NCBI GenBank assembly: GCA_002917775.1
Contig: KZ627149.1
Location: 289,689 to 353,688 of the forward strand
DNA length: 64,000 bases
From: Glaciozyma antarctica PI12
Taxonomy: Eukaryota; Basidiomycota; Microbotryomycetes; Kriegeriales; Camptobasidiaceae
Reading direction: 5' to 3'
Both the position numbers and the translations under genes were made by a program. The notes under the pieces were generated by a model. It did no database searches, was not told where the DNA came from, and was given only the letters and a program-made list of their open reading frames with translations. This document shows, piece by piece, positions 22,837 to 33,707 of the stretch. Positions within the stretch are counted from its first letter, which is position 1, and every line of letters begins with the position of its first letter.

Positions 22837-24486
22837 CTACTTCTTCAGTCTCTCCAACATCCCCGCCACCCTCTCCCCCTCCCTCTCCCCACTAACCACC
22901 GCTCCCACGACGCTCCCCCTCCCATCCAAATCCGTATGCTCTCCCGCAAACCCCAATCTCCCACCCCACTGACTCCGTCCCAGCATCACGAAATCCAACG
23001 GCGTCGCCTCCTCTCCATCACTCGACTTCGCAAGTGTTACAGGACTGCTCGTCGCTCCCCGAGCATAAGCGTCCTCCAACCAGCGTGAGACAACGATATT
23101 TCTTGGTGCGGGGGCACTAGGGACGGAGAGGCGGGTGGAGAGGTAGGTGTGGAGAGCTTCGCCGACGTCGGATTCCGAGTGTGAGGCAATGAACGTCCCT
23201 GCGTTCGCGCCGAGGTAGACGAGGAGAGAGGCGTGAGGGACGTGGGCGGTGCGGTAGAAATTGGTGACGCTGAGAGTGGTTTGAGCGAATAGCTCGGCGA
23301 GGGAGGACGGGGGTGAGGTGGAGGAGGAGGAGGGGAGGATGAGGAAGGTCCCGATGGTCGAGGGAGATACCCACCAGGGAGTCGAGTAGGATAGGACGAC
23401 CTTCTCCAGGACTCCGACGGCGGTGCGCTGGATAGCAGCGAGAAACGCGGCGGGGAGCTCGGGGGAGAACGTCGGTGGAGAGACCTTTAGGACTCCGAGG
23501 GGGATTGTCGAGATGGCCGCTTTGGCAACAAACTCCTTCCCCGACTCAGTGGTTACCTTGACGCCTCGTTCTCCGAGATCCTCGATCCCCACGACCTCCT
23601 CATCGAGGTGAAGCGTCGCCCCAGCGGACTCGGCCTCCTCCCACAGCTTGTGCACGAGCGACGTGTACCCTCCGACGGGCGCACCGTCCGTCCCACCGAA
23701 TCCTCGTCCGAATCCCCAGTACTTGGCCGAAAGCTCCTCGAGAGGAACTCCAGCGCCAATCTCGGTCGTGCGGGCTAGGGCGAGGAGGTCGGGAGAGGAG
23801 AGATTGGGGAGGAGGAGGGACGCGAGGGAGGCGGTGGAGGGAGGTGCGGGATGGGATACGGTGTATGAAGAGGAACGGGAGGCGGAGAGGAGGGCGGTGG
23901 CGGCTTCGGAGGCGAGAGGACCTGTTGATGCAGGCAGTCAGCTCCCCACTCTCCGTTGAGCACCTCGACAACGCACCTTCAGCCCCAATCACCGCCAGCT
24001 CAGCTCCTTGCACGACATGCGCACTCTGCAATCCCACATCAGCTCTTCCTCTCAGCACAGCAAGCGAAACAACGCACCACCCCCGCCCTCTCCGCCAACC
24101 TCCTCACCGGATTCCCCTCCTCCCACCCATGTACCTGCGCACACCCCAAATCCACCGGCTGCTCCAGCCCCTCCGTATGCGTATACGCCCTCCCACCAAT
24201 TCTGCTCCGTGCCTCGAGGAGAACCACGGCGTGCCCTCGAGCGGTTAGAGTCCGCGCGGCTTCGAGGGCCGAGAGGCCGGAACCGATGATGAGGACGTCT
24301 GGCTCGCCCGCTGGAGGGTTGGGGCGAGACTGGGAGAGGCGCTTGAGTGTTCGGAGAATGGTGGAAGAGGAGTGGTGGGTGAAGGGAGGAATGCGAGAGG
24401 AGATGCGGAGCTGCGTCGTCGTCTCCTGTCCTCTCTCAGCCTACCACCTCCAACTCGACTAGGATAGCAGGATGGCAGCAGCTCAT
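22837..24486 (-). CDS. FAD-dependent amine oxidase (polyamine oxidase-like), start uncertain
   Basis: Flavin amine oxidase of the MAO/polyamine oxidase/LSD1 superfamily. The dinucleotide fold reads DVLIIGSGLSALEAARTL, followed by VVLLEARSRIGGRAYTH and QPVDLGCAQVHGWEEGNPV. Later blocks are GGYTSLVHKLWEEAE, TIPLGVLK, PWWVSPSTIGTF, and the C-terminal FAD motif GRLGFAGEHTDLDGRGSVVGA. It ends MLERLKK, stop at 22837-22839. Introns lie near 23920-23965 and 24015-24065. Upstream of DVLIIGSG the frame runs into a stop with no ATG. The nearest - strand ATG is at 24484-24486, which would need an intron and would overlap the start of VMA7 on the other strand. The 5' boundary is therefore provisional. The substrate cannot be named. 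Confidence 0.78.
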
Positions 24487-25082
24487 GCACTGTACAAGGA
24501 CCGGTCCCTGATCGCCTCCATCTGCGACGAGGTACGCTGGATCCGCCCCCCGCTATCGCCTCCCAAGCTAACGCTCTCGCCAGGACTCCATCACGGGCAT
24601 GCTCCTAGCAGGAACAGGACATATCGACGGCCGAGGCAAGAAGAACTTCTTCGTCGTAGACTCGAGTACGTCGGCATTCACTCGAGCTAGAGATGGTCGG
24701 GCGGGAGTTGCTGGGAGAGGGGCTGATCTCGTTCGTGGCACCGCAGAGACGCCCGTATCAACTATCGAATCCGCCTTTGCCGAGTTCACCGAACGACCAG
24801 ACGTCGCTATCGTTCTCATCAACCAGCACATACAACCAGCACGTACGACGCTGAGGACGTGCACTGAGACGCGGCCTCACAGATCGCAGACCAGATCAGG
24901 GCTACGGTGGACAAGTACGAGCAGGCTTTCCCGGCGTTGTTGGAGATCCCGAGCAAGGATCATCCGTACGGTGCGTGGTGCTCGAGCTGGTGCGGCGAGG
25001 GGAGCTGATGACGAGGTGGGCTGCAGATCCGAGCAAGGATTCGGTGCTCAAGAGGGTTAGGAAGCTGTTGGGAGAGGACTAG
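24472..25082 (+). CDS. VMA7: V-type H+-ATPase subunit F
   Basis: Subunit F of the V1 central stalk of the vacuolar proton pump. Exons give [96 protein letters not shown] and [18 protein letters not shown], in the order of the family and at its normal length (about 125 residues). The stop is at 25080-25082. The intron after the INQHI block is unusual: a 10-base word, CAACCAGCAC, is repeated 13 bases apart just before the donor (24820-24829 and 24833-24842). The frame is kept only if the acceptor at 24889 is used rather than the nearer one at 24882, which inserts a few residues ([12 protein letters not shown]). The gene is head-to-head with the amine oxidase. Confidence 0.92.
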
Positions 25083-25738
25083 GGATTGCATGGACACTCG
25101 GGGCGGTGAGGGGAGAGTAATGTACGAGGGGTTGATGCGACGCGGGGTGGGAGCTTGATGGGAGAGGAGGGAGTGCTTCGCTGGCGGATGGTCTACTCTC
25201 TCTGCGCTCTTCGACGCTCGCCTTCACGTGCAGAGGAGGTATAGGAGGAACTCCTGACGATTACAGGGCAGCACGAACGCCTCCAGGACCATCCAGCAAA
25301 TCCTTCACCCAACGACCCTGCTCAAGCTCCCCATCTCCTCCCTTCCACCCCAACCCCAGTACCGCTGCTCCAGTGCAATCCCCATGGTCGTTAGATCGAA
25401 TGTCGGCACTCAAAATTAGGCGAAGGTCCTTGCATGGGAAGCTCGACGCGCACTCAATAGAGGCATGCTTCGTTCTCGCGAACTGCCGAGCCCTGGGATG
25501 AGCTTCCGAAGAAGGCTTCCCAGGGTGAAGGGATCTCTCCTTCCCACCGTAAAGGAAGGAGAGCTCACGCCGGCTCGCGTAGAAGAAAGAGCAGGATTTG
25601 GCCCAGCAAACTTCGCCGACGTCGCGCAGCAGCAGTTCTTCGCGCTGAGACGGCCTCACCGCCGGTCCTGATTTCTTCCCCTCCGACTCCCGACCTCCAC
25701 ACTTCTTACCCCATCCTTCCCCCCAATCTCCCCTCAAG
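25083..25738. other. Intergenic upstream of LSC2
   Basis: About 655 bases. A - strand open frame (25261-25815) runs through it and into the start of LSC2. Its product has no recognisable domain and it overlaps a certain gene, so it is not called. The final 80 bases before LSC2 are CT-rich. Confidence 0.4.
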
Positions 25739-27846
25739 ATGCTCTCTGCGATCCGCTCAGCTGGCCGTGCTCGTCTCCCCAGGGTGAGCGCCCTCCTCCC
25801 CTCCCCCAGCTCCACCTGCTAATCAATCACGCCCCGGTTCCCCCACAGGCTTCTCCCCTCGCAGCGACTCAGCGCAGGAACCTCAGTATCCATGAGTACC
25901 TCTCGATGAACCTCATGAACGACGTGAGTGGGCGTCCGCGAGCTCGAGTAGAAACGGGGGAGCTGATGTCGTTTTCCATTGTTGCGTTTGCGAAACAGTA
26001 CGGCATCCCCACGCCCAAGTCAAAGGCTGCCCACTCGCCCGAGGAGGCTTACGAGGTTGCCAAGAACTTTGGTGAGCTGCTGTTGCCGTGAGGACTGCTG
26101 GGTGGTTGGAGGAGGAACCTACGGTCCGGTCTGGGGAAGAGGATGGGATATGCGACGGAGCTGCTGGGGGGTGCTGGCTCCGTTGGGGAAGGATCATCGG
26201 GGAAGATGCGGCAGTTGGAGCTGTATCGGGTGCTGACTGCGTTCCCCTTGTGAAGGCGCCGACAAGCTCGTCATCAAGGCACAGGTTCTTGCTGGAGGAC
26301 GTGGAAAGGGACACTTTGATGGAGTGAACGGACTCAAGGGTGGTGTGCAGATGGTCGACTCGTGCGTCCCTTCCTTTTCGCGGGAGCTGGGCGTGTGCTG
26401 ACGGGGCTCTTGGGTGGTGCAGGCCTGAGCAGGCGCGCGACTTCGCAGCCCAGATGATCGGACGCAGCCTCATCACCAAGCAGACCGGAGCCGCTGGACG
26501 GCTTTGCAACGCTGTGAGTTTCCTTGAGCAGGTGGGAAGGATGAGACGGGAGCTGACGCCCGTCGACAGATCATGCTCGCCGAGCGAAGGAACCCTACCC
26601 ACGAGTACTACGTCGCCATCCTCAACGACCGTGGTCTCAACGGACCCGCTCTCGTCGCTTCCCGTCAAGGAGGCATGAAGTGCGTCGCCCTCCTCGTTTC
26701 CTCACCTCGGGGCCCCACTGATGCCTCACCACTCTCAGCATCGAGGACGTCGCTCGTGATGACCCCTCTGCCATCCTCACCGTTCCCATCGATTTCGACA
26801 ACGGACTCTCCATGGAGCTCGCGCTCGAGACTGCTGCTCGCCTCGGCTTCGAGAAGGACAACCAGGCCAAGGCTGCCGACGTCTTCATCAAGCTCTACAA
26901 GCTCTTCAAGGAGAAGGACGCGACCCAGATTGAGATCAACCCCCTTGCTGAGGTTGAGGGAGGAGACGTTCTCTGCATGGACGCCAAGCTCGGATTCGAC
27001 GACAACGCCGACTTCCGTCAGAAGGTTCGTCTCTCCTCTGCGCGCTTGCTCAGCTGCTGATGGCCCCGTCGCGCGCTCGCAGGATATCTTTGCGCTCCGC
27101 GATTTGACGCAGGAGGATCACTCGGAGGTCGAGGCGGCCAAGTTTGGCCTCAACTTCATCAAGCTGGACGGGTCGATCGGATGCCTCGTCAACGGTGCTG
27201 GACTCGCGATGGCGACTATGGACGTGCTCAACCTCAACGGAGGTAGCCCGGCTAACTTCTTGGATGTTGGAGGCGGTGCGTTTGAGTCCGTGTGCGGGTG
27301 AGAGGGGAAGCTGATGAGGAATGGGACGCAGGAGCGACGGCTGAGGCGGTGAAGAAGGCGTTCGAGATCTTGCTCGAGGAGAAGGCAGTGAAGAGTATCT
27401 TTGTGAATGTGAGCTTCTCCCCCTCGCTGGCACTCGAACGAAGCTGATGCCGTTCGACAGATCTTCGGTGGAATGTGCGCAGACTTTCTTTCAGGCCTCT
27501 CCACTCTTTCGCTGACTCGTCTCCCCTCGCAGCATGCGATGTGACGTTATCGCTGAGGGTATCATCATGGCGGCCAAGGAGCTCGAGATGACCATCCCCC
27601 TCATCGTTCGCTTGCAAGGAACCAAGGAGATTGAGGCGAAGAAGCTGATCCAGGAGAGTGGTCTCAAGGTACGTTTACTCTCTCCACCTCCCTTGGACCA
27701 AGCTCATCCTCCTGCGCTCAGATCTTTGCGTTCGACGGACTGGATGAGGGTGCGTTCCTTCGTTCTCGCGAATCGGGCAGGGCGTCGCTGACCTGCTTCT
27801 CGTTTCTGTAGCTGCCACCGCGGCGGTCAAGGCGGCACACGCGTAA
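25739..27846 (+). CDS. LSC2: Succinate-CoA ligase beta subunit, mitochondrial
   Basis: Beta subunit of succinyl-CoA synthetase, the substrate-level phosphorylation step of the TCA cycle in the matrix. [28 protein letters not shown] is a presequence; the mature protein begins with the family hallmark [19 protein letters not shown]. The ATP-grasp region shows [16 protein letters not shown] and [20 protein letters not shown]; the CoA-ligase part shows [19 protein letters not shown] and then [23 protein letters not shown] is rebuilt through a 14-nt exon at 27461-27474. The protein ends [15 protein letters not shown] at 27844-27846. At least ten introns are present, all with normal borders. The start ATG at 25739 is the only one before the presequence. 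Confidence 0.96.
27461..27474 (+). other. LSC2: 14-nt micro-exon of LSC2
   Basis: ATCTTCGGTGGAAT, preceded by TTCGACAG and followed by donor GTGCGC. It encodes IFGG plus two bases of the next Ile codon, which is completed by the C of the following exon to give the invariant IFGGIMRCD. Confidence 0.88.
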
Positions 27847-28112
27847 TAGATTTTTGATTGTGGGTACAGGGATTCTGCAACGCGTCGAGTACGAGTTTCG
27901 TGTCTGCGAGAGAGTAAAATGGGGAGAACGACCTTGGAGTCCGGAGTCCGGACGAGACCAAGTCAACGCGCTTCTTCACCTCTCCCGCTCGTCTTCTCTC
28001 CCTCTTTGTCTTCCCGCTCGAAACATCGTCAAGCTCGTCCCGCACCTGAACAGTCTACTACAGCAAGCAAGCAGTCTCAGCACCGTCTACGAGTCGCGTC
28101 CACCGCGCAACG

Positions 28113-29439
28113 ATGGACCTCGACTTCACCGACGTCGCTCCCAGCGGCCCTCTCACCTCTCGCACTGCCTTCCCTACCATCACCCTCCCCTCACCAAGCC
28201 AAGCACTCTCTCCTCCTCCCGCGAAGCAGACCACCACAGGAGCTCCAAGCGCGACGCCACTCGCCTCCAAGTTCAAGAACCGTGGCGGAGGGAGCTCGAC
28301 CGCCTTCTCGGGCGCTCTGGGAGGGCGCACGAAGAGCGGGGATGTGGGGACGCTTCCGCCAGCGCAGTCGAGGCGTCCTCAGTCGACGACTCAGCAACCT
28401 CCCCAGTCGACGACGCAGCAGCCCGTCCTCAAGCCAGCTACTCTCCTCGGAGGAGGGAAGAAGCTTCTCCACTCTCGTGCGTCTGAGAAGGGGTCGCGTC
28501 CGGTGCGCGATAACCCGCTCAGTCGTGGTCGGTCGGGAGGGAGGGACTCGAGGGAAAGGGATGGGGATGCGATGGTGCAGGATTATGAACGCGAGGAGGA
28601 GGAGGTGAAGGAGGGCGTAGGAGAGGGGAGGAGGGAGATTGTGCGGAAGGGGAGGACGATCTATGATGCTGAGGAGCTCGAGGGGTTCGGAGGGAGCCAG
28701 GAGAGGCAGATCTCNNNNNNNNNNNNNNNNNNNNNNNNNNNNNNNNNNNNNNNNNNNNNNNNNNNNNNNNNNNNNNNNNNNNNNNNNNNNNNNNNNNNNN
28801 NNNNNNNNNNNNNNNNNNNNNNNNNNNNNNNNNNNNNNNNNNNNNNNNNNNNNNNNNNNNNNNNNNNNNNNNNNNNNNNNNNNNNNNNNNNNNNNNNNNN
28901 NNNNNNNNNNNNNNNNNNNNNNNNNNNNNNNNNNNNNNNNNNNNNNNNNNNNNNNNNNNNNNNNNNNNNNNNNNNNNNNNNNNNNNNNNNNNNNNNNNNN
29001 NNNNNNNNNNNNNNNNNNNNNNNNNNNNNNNNNNNNNNNNCCCCCGTCCCCAGACTCTCGGACNCCTTTCCGTCACCGAACGATTCCCCGGTCCCTCGCC
29101 TCACCTCCAGCAGGCCGAAGCGCTTCTCGCGTCGCAGAAGGGGAGCAAGTGGGAGGAATGTGCCGAGGAGGAGTGGAAAGCGGGGGGAGAGGAGCTGAGT
29201 CAGAGGTTCGGAGAGCTGATGGGGAAGGTCATTCAAGTCGTTGCGTACGTTCTTTTGCGGTTCGGCGAGCGAGGAGAGAGCTGATGTAGAACAGTCGGAA
29301 GAATGCGAGAGCGGCGGAGTTGAGGGAGGTGACGAGGGGGTACGAGAAGGAGCTGGGAGAGAGGGAGGCCAAGATGCAGGGGACGTCGAAGAATATGAAG
29401 AACTGGGCGGGGGAGCTTTGGGCTGGGTTGGGCAAGTGA
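28113..29439 (+). CDS. Ecm11-like protein, interrupted by assembly gap
   Basis: The ATG at 28113 opens a Ser/Pro/Gln-rich, probably disordered N-terminal region (MDLDFTDVAPSGPLTSRTAF) of about 200 residues that ends in a charged stretch before the N run. After the gap the frame gives WEECAEEEWKAGGEELSQRF, GELMGKVIQVVA and, across an intron at about 29246-29295, RKNARAAELREVTRGYEKEL..NMKNWAGELWAGLGK, with TGA at 29437-29439. The helical C-terminal pattern (W..G..L..RF..L.......R...L....E.E...R.......MK.W) resembles the Ecm11 domain, found in a yeast meiotic protein of the synaptonemal complex. This match is from memory and weak. Because 326 bases are missing, I infer rather than see that both halves are one gene. 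Confidence 0.5.
28715..29040. other. Assembly gap (326 N)
   Basis: Run of N inside the gene above; a further single N lies at 29064. Any translation across it is meaningless. Confidence 0.99.
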
Positions 29440-30045
29440 GGGAGGAGGAAGCGGGTTCGTGCTTGAGGGTCGTCGCTGTTGCGTAACTTGGTGATTTGCA
29501 TGCTTCGTCGTTCAAGCGAGAGAGTGGAGAATGAATCGGGTCGCAGGCACGCGAAGGGCTACGCGAGCGAGCAGAGGAAGATCAGCTCATGTCGTCGAGC
29601 GAACCGGAACTCCTGGAGAGGATTCAGCCTGAGGCGAATCTCGTTTTTCACAACGTTAATCGCTGAGAGTGTAGCACGGGACGTATCCTAAACCTGCTGC
29701 ATTTCAGCCAGTTGACGAAGGCGGCCTACGAGCTCCCTGCTCGTGTCCTTCGCCACTTTCCGCTGCACCACCGAAGCTCGAATACGACGGCTTCTGTAAG
29801 CAGCAGCGTCGTCTTAGTGGCGAGAATTCGTGTGCGTTGAGTCAGCTGGTGCAACTACTTCTGCAAATAAGGATGAGTGGGGTGTGAGGACGGAGAGGAG
29901 GGAGGCTGCTCACAAGGCTGCCCGGCGGTTGCCTCTTAGGCCACAGACGCCTATTTTTCCACGCGTTCCTAGCTACCCTGTCCAGCAGTCAGCAATCAAT
30001 CAAACAGCTTGGCCTATGCAGCCACAGCCCACCTGCGAACACTCC
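29440..30045. other. Convergent intergenic region
   Basis: About 605 bases between the 3' ends of two convergent genes. Nothing recognisable; the + strand open frame at 29830-30264 is partly the antisense of the Bin3-type gene. Confidence 0.45.
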
Positions 30046-30890
30046 TCAATCCTTCCTCCACACCAGCAACGGCCGGCTAAACCCTCCCTCCTCCCTCTCG
30101 ATCTTCGTCACCAGCATAAACCCAACTCCCTTCAGCTCCTCTTCAAAGTCCGGCCGCATCTCGAGCGAGCGAAAGATTGGTCTCAAGAGCTTGTTCTTTC
30201 CGACGGCCTTCTTGTAGTTCTCCCACTCTTGCGGCTCGACGACAAGTGTTCCCGAGGATGGTAAGAAGTCGAAGAGGGATTGGAAGAGTCGTAGGAGTCC
30301 AGCGTCGCCATGGTGGAGGTGTAACCATTTGGTGATGCTGCATCGCGCGCCGTCAGCTCGACCGGACTTTCTGCGCGCGCAGCTACTCACCTTAATAGGA
30401 AGATCACATCATACTCTTCTCCAGCCTCCTTCCTCCCCTCAAAGTAGCCCTCCTTCATAAAGTCCACCTCCGCAAACTCGCATCCCTCCACCTTCGCCTC
30501 CTCCATTAATCTCTGCGCGTCCGCGATCAAGTACGGGTCCAGATCGATGCCTCGAGCACTCTTTGCTCCCAGGTGGCTCATGCACTCCATCGTGAGCTTG
30601 CCGGCGTTGCAGCCTAGGTCGAGGACGCGCTTGGAGGTGAAGAGGTAGGGAGGGAGGAGGGATAGGCGGGCGTCGGGGATCTGAGGCGTTCGGTGGAAGT
30701 AGTAGTCTGTGGAGGTGCGTGTTAGCGGTGAACGGGCTGGGCAGCAGCTGAACACACTGTGATAGTTGCCGTGCGCAAACAGCTGCGAGTGCTTCTGGCG
30801 ATTCAAGGCGTTGCCAGAGAGAGGTGCTGAGGAGGGTGCCGGCGCAGGGACTTCTACGGTTGGCGCCTGGGTCGGCGTAGAAGTCGGCAT
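30046..30890 (-). CDS. Bin3-type RNA 5'-methylphosphate capping methyltransferase
   Basis: S-adenosylmethionine-dependent enzyme of the MePCE/Bin3 family, which in animals methylates the 5' gamma-phosphate of 7SK or U6 RNA. After a Pro/Ala-rich N-terminus (MPTSTPTQAPTVEVPAPAPS) comes NRQKHSQLFAHGNYHDYYFHR, spanning an intron. The SAM motif is RVLDLGCNAGKLTMECMSHL, followed by ARGIDLDPYLIADAQRLM and DVIFLL. The family-specific segment SITKWLHLHHGDAGLLRLF follows, then GTLVVEPQEWENYKKAV. It ends SRPLLVWRKD with the stop at 30046-30048; start ATG 30888-30890. About 235 residues, close to the catalytic core alone. It shares a 149-base divergent promoter with the acyltransferase gene. The RNA substrate in this fungus is unknown; U6 is a natural candidate. 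Confidence 0.88.
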
Positions 30891-31039
30891 CGTGTGAGCT
30901 GTCAGGCGTCGAGCTTGGGCGGAGGTGCAGAGTCCCCGGGCGAAGTTGTCGAAGACGAGCGCTGAGCAAGGAGGTCCTTCGCTTCACCCCTTGTCCTCCT
31001 TCCTCACGCGATAGAGAACACCATACTCGCTCGGGAACG

Positions 31040-33227
31040 ATGGGAGCTCAGCTAGAACAGCTATCAACCTCGCTGGGAGTCAGCGTGAGTCCTACAGCCA
31101 TACTGTCGAAGCTCCAGCCTGACCGATTCTCCTCCTCCACCAGCTCTCCCAGATCAAGCTCGTCGCCCTCCTCTTCCTCTCAGTACCACTCTCCCTCGTC
31201 TTCCCCTACCTCCCCTCTTCCACCACCTCGTCTCTCCCTCACATCATCGCCGCCGTTCCCTCGTTCTTCTTCCTCTGGACCGTCCTCGAGCTGCGATGGG
31301 GGTTCCTTCAGCTGCTTGCGAGCTCTTTGGCGACGTGGGTGCTGGTCAAGGAGGGTGTGAAGAAGGGGCAGGGCAAGAGCATGCCATGGCGAGTATTTAC
31401 GGTGGTCATGGGGCATCTCACGATCAAGTGAGTTACCTTCTCCTCTCGAGCTGTAGGGAGGCGGAGCAGCTACTGGAGAAAGCTGAGGCAGTGGAACAAT
31501 TCTTGCCGGACACTCAGCTGCTGTCCAGAGCTCCAGGACGCTGCTGACTCGAACTCCACAGCCACATCATCCGCCACTTCTCCCAGGTCCCCGTCACTTC
31601 GATCGAGATCACCGGCTCGCAGATGGTGCTCTGTATGAAGCTCACCTCGTTCGCGTGGAGCGTCTACGACGGGCAGCGCCCTGTTGAGGAGCTGGACGCG
31701 AATCAGCGCGCTTCGAGGATCGACAAGGTCCCAGGGCTGATTCCCTTCCTTGGCTATTGGTGAGCCATCCCCTCTCGCTCGACACACGCAAGATCTGACG
31801 CTTTCTTCACGCAGCTTCTTCTTCCCGTCAATTCTCGCCGGGCCGACGTACACCTACGCGTCTTACGCGAACTTCACCTCGCGCGCTCTCTTCCGCAAGG
31901 AGACCGCACTCGAAGGCGCAAAGGAGATCTCAACGATCCCGCCTGGTCGACGAAGGAAGGCTACGAAGCGCTTCCTGACGGGCGTTGCGTTTCTCGCACT
32001 TTATGCGGTGTATGGAGGAAAGGGCGACTACAAGAATATGGTTGCGAAGGGCTTTAGCGAGCGCACCTTCGGGTACCGGTGAGTCGAGTTCGCGAACTTG
32101 CCTAAAACTTGATGGCTGAATCGCTGCGCAGGTTCGCGTTCATGAATTTTGCTGGCTTCATGGCCCGAGCAAAGTACTACTCGGTGTGGTGCATCGCGTG
32201 CGTACAGGTCTTTCGAGTACGAGCTGCCGCTCACCTCGTTCCCTACTCAGCGAGTCCGCCTTTATTCTATCCGGTATCGGCTACAACCCAATAACGACAA
32301 AGTACGATGCCTCGCGCAACGTCCGAATTCGCTCCATCGAGTTCGCACCTAACTTCAAGGTGCGACACTTCTGCCGCTCGAAGTCGACTGAACTGACGGA
32401 GCGGAGCTTCGCAGATCCTATTCGACTCGTGGAACTGTGGCACGAACGTGTGGCTTCGCGAGAGTATCTACAAGCGCGTGTCGCGGCAAGGGAAGAAGCC
32501 AGGGTTCGTGAATCCTTGTCCTTCTCGTTTCGCGAAGCTGATAATTGCTCGTCTCCGCACAGATTCAAGAGTACTCAAGCCACCTTCATCACTTCTGCTC
32601 TCTGGCACGGCGTCAACCCCTGTTCGTCCTCTCCCTGCCCTATCGCGGAACCTCTCCTCATCGCAACGTAACGCAGGCTACCTCCTCACCTTCATCTGCG
32701 GCGGTTTCGCTCAATCTCTCAACCGCTCCCTCCGCTCCCTCGTCCGCCCCTTCTTCCTCCCACCCGGCTCGACGCACCCTCCCCCTCCCCCTCCCACCTC
32801 CGCCCCTCACACCAAACCTCATCGGCCCTCTCAAACTCCCGCCAAATGGGCCTACGACATCTTGGGCATCATCAGTACTCAACTCGTGCTCAACTTCCTC
32901 GTCGCCCCTTTCCTCCTCCTCGAAATGCGCGCTTCAATCCTCGCGTGGTCCTCGGTCCATTTCTACGGTCTCTGGATGGTCTTTCTCCCCATCGCTCTCT
33001 TCCACCTCGGAGGCGCGAAAGTGCTTAAAGGGCTGTTGAAGAAGCGGGATGCGAAGCATTTGGAGAAGGGGGAGAGGGAGAGGAATGAGAGGGAGGAGAG
33101 GGAGAGGAGGGAGTGGGAGAGGAGTGTCGAGGAGAAGAGGAGGTTGAGGGGGGAGGGAGTGGCGAGTTTGGGGTTGGATGTGGAGGAATTGGTCGAGGAG
33201 GAGATGGAGGAGGTGAAGGAGGAGTGA
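31040..33227 (+). CDS. ALE1: MBOAT lysophospholipid acyltransferase
   Basis: ER multi-pass enzyme that reacylates lysophospholipids with acyl-CoA (Lands cycle), of the Ale1/LPCAT3-4 group. Spliced exons give LVALLFLSVPLSLVFPYLPS, MLGH-type segment VVMGHLTINHIIRHFS, SQMVLCMKLTSFAWSVYDG (typical of this group), FFFPSILAGPTYTYASYANF, FDSWNCGTNVWLRESIYKR with the conserved Asn, and TSALWHGVNPGYLLTF with the catalytic His. The C-terminus after the last helix (FYGLWMVFLPIALFHLGG) is a highly charged Glu/Arg/Lys tail of about 70 residues that is longer than in yeast Ale1. Seven or more introns, several around 50 bases. Start ATG 31040; stop 33225-33227. Confidence 0.93.
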
Positions 33228-33707
33228 GCGAGGTGCGAGGACGGAATAGAGGGGTTTTGAATGCACAGCTTGCGAAAACAGCTTCAGGCACCCGATACGA
33301 CACTTAGTGGGGCTCGCCGTGGTGTTCCTCCGACTGAGAGCGGGCGACGAGCTGGGCTGCGTCATCAGTAGGCGCTGGGGAAGCGCGTAGGAGGGACACG
33401 CTCGCCGCGAATACTGGGGCGGGTGCGTGCTTCGCCGTGGTGCCTCCTTGTGCGAGGAGCAGTGAAGATAAGCGCCCTCGCAACGGGCGCTTCGGAAGAA
33501 GATCGTAAGGCGTGAGCAGGAGGGGTTCCGACTGATGCCCGCGCCCACTCGGAACAAACGAGCAGGATCACGACGCCAGCAAGCTCTCTCTGCACCCAGG
33601 CCAGCGGAGAGGGATGACACGAGACCAGTCGTTTGCAACCCTGCAGCAAACCAGTCCACCCCACCCCCAACAGCCCCGAACAAGATGTGCGCCTCGTTTA
33701 CACCTGA
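33228..33707. other. Convergent intergenic region
   Basis: About 480 bases between the ALE1 stop and the eL18 stop. No recognised element. Open frames here are antisense extensions of the flanking genes. Confidence 0.5.
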
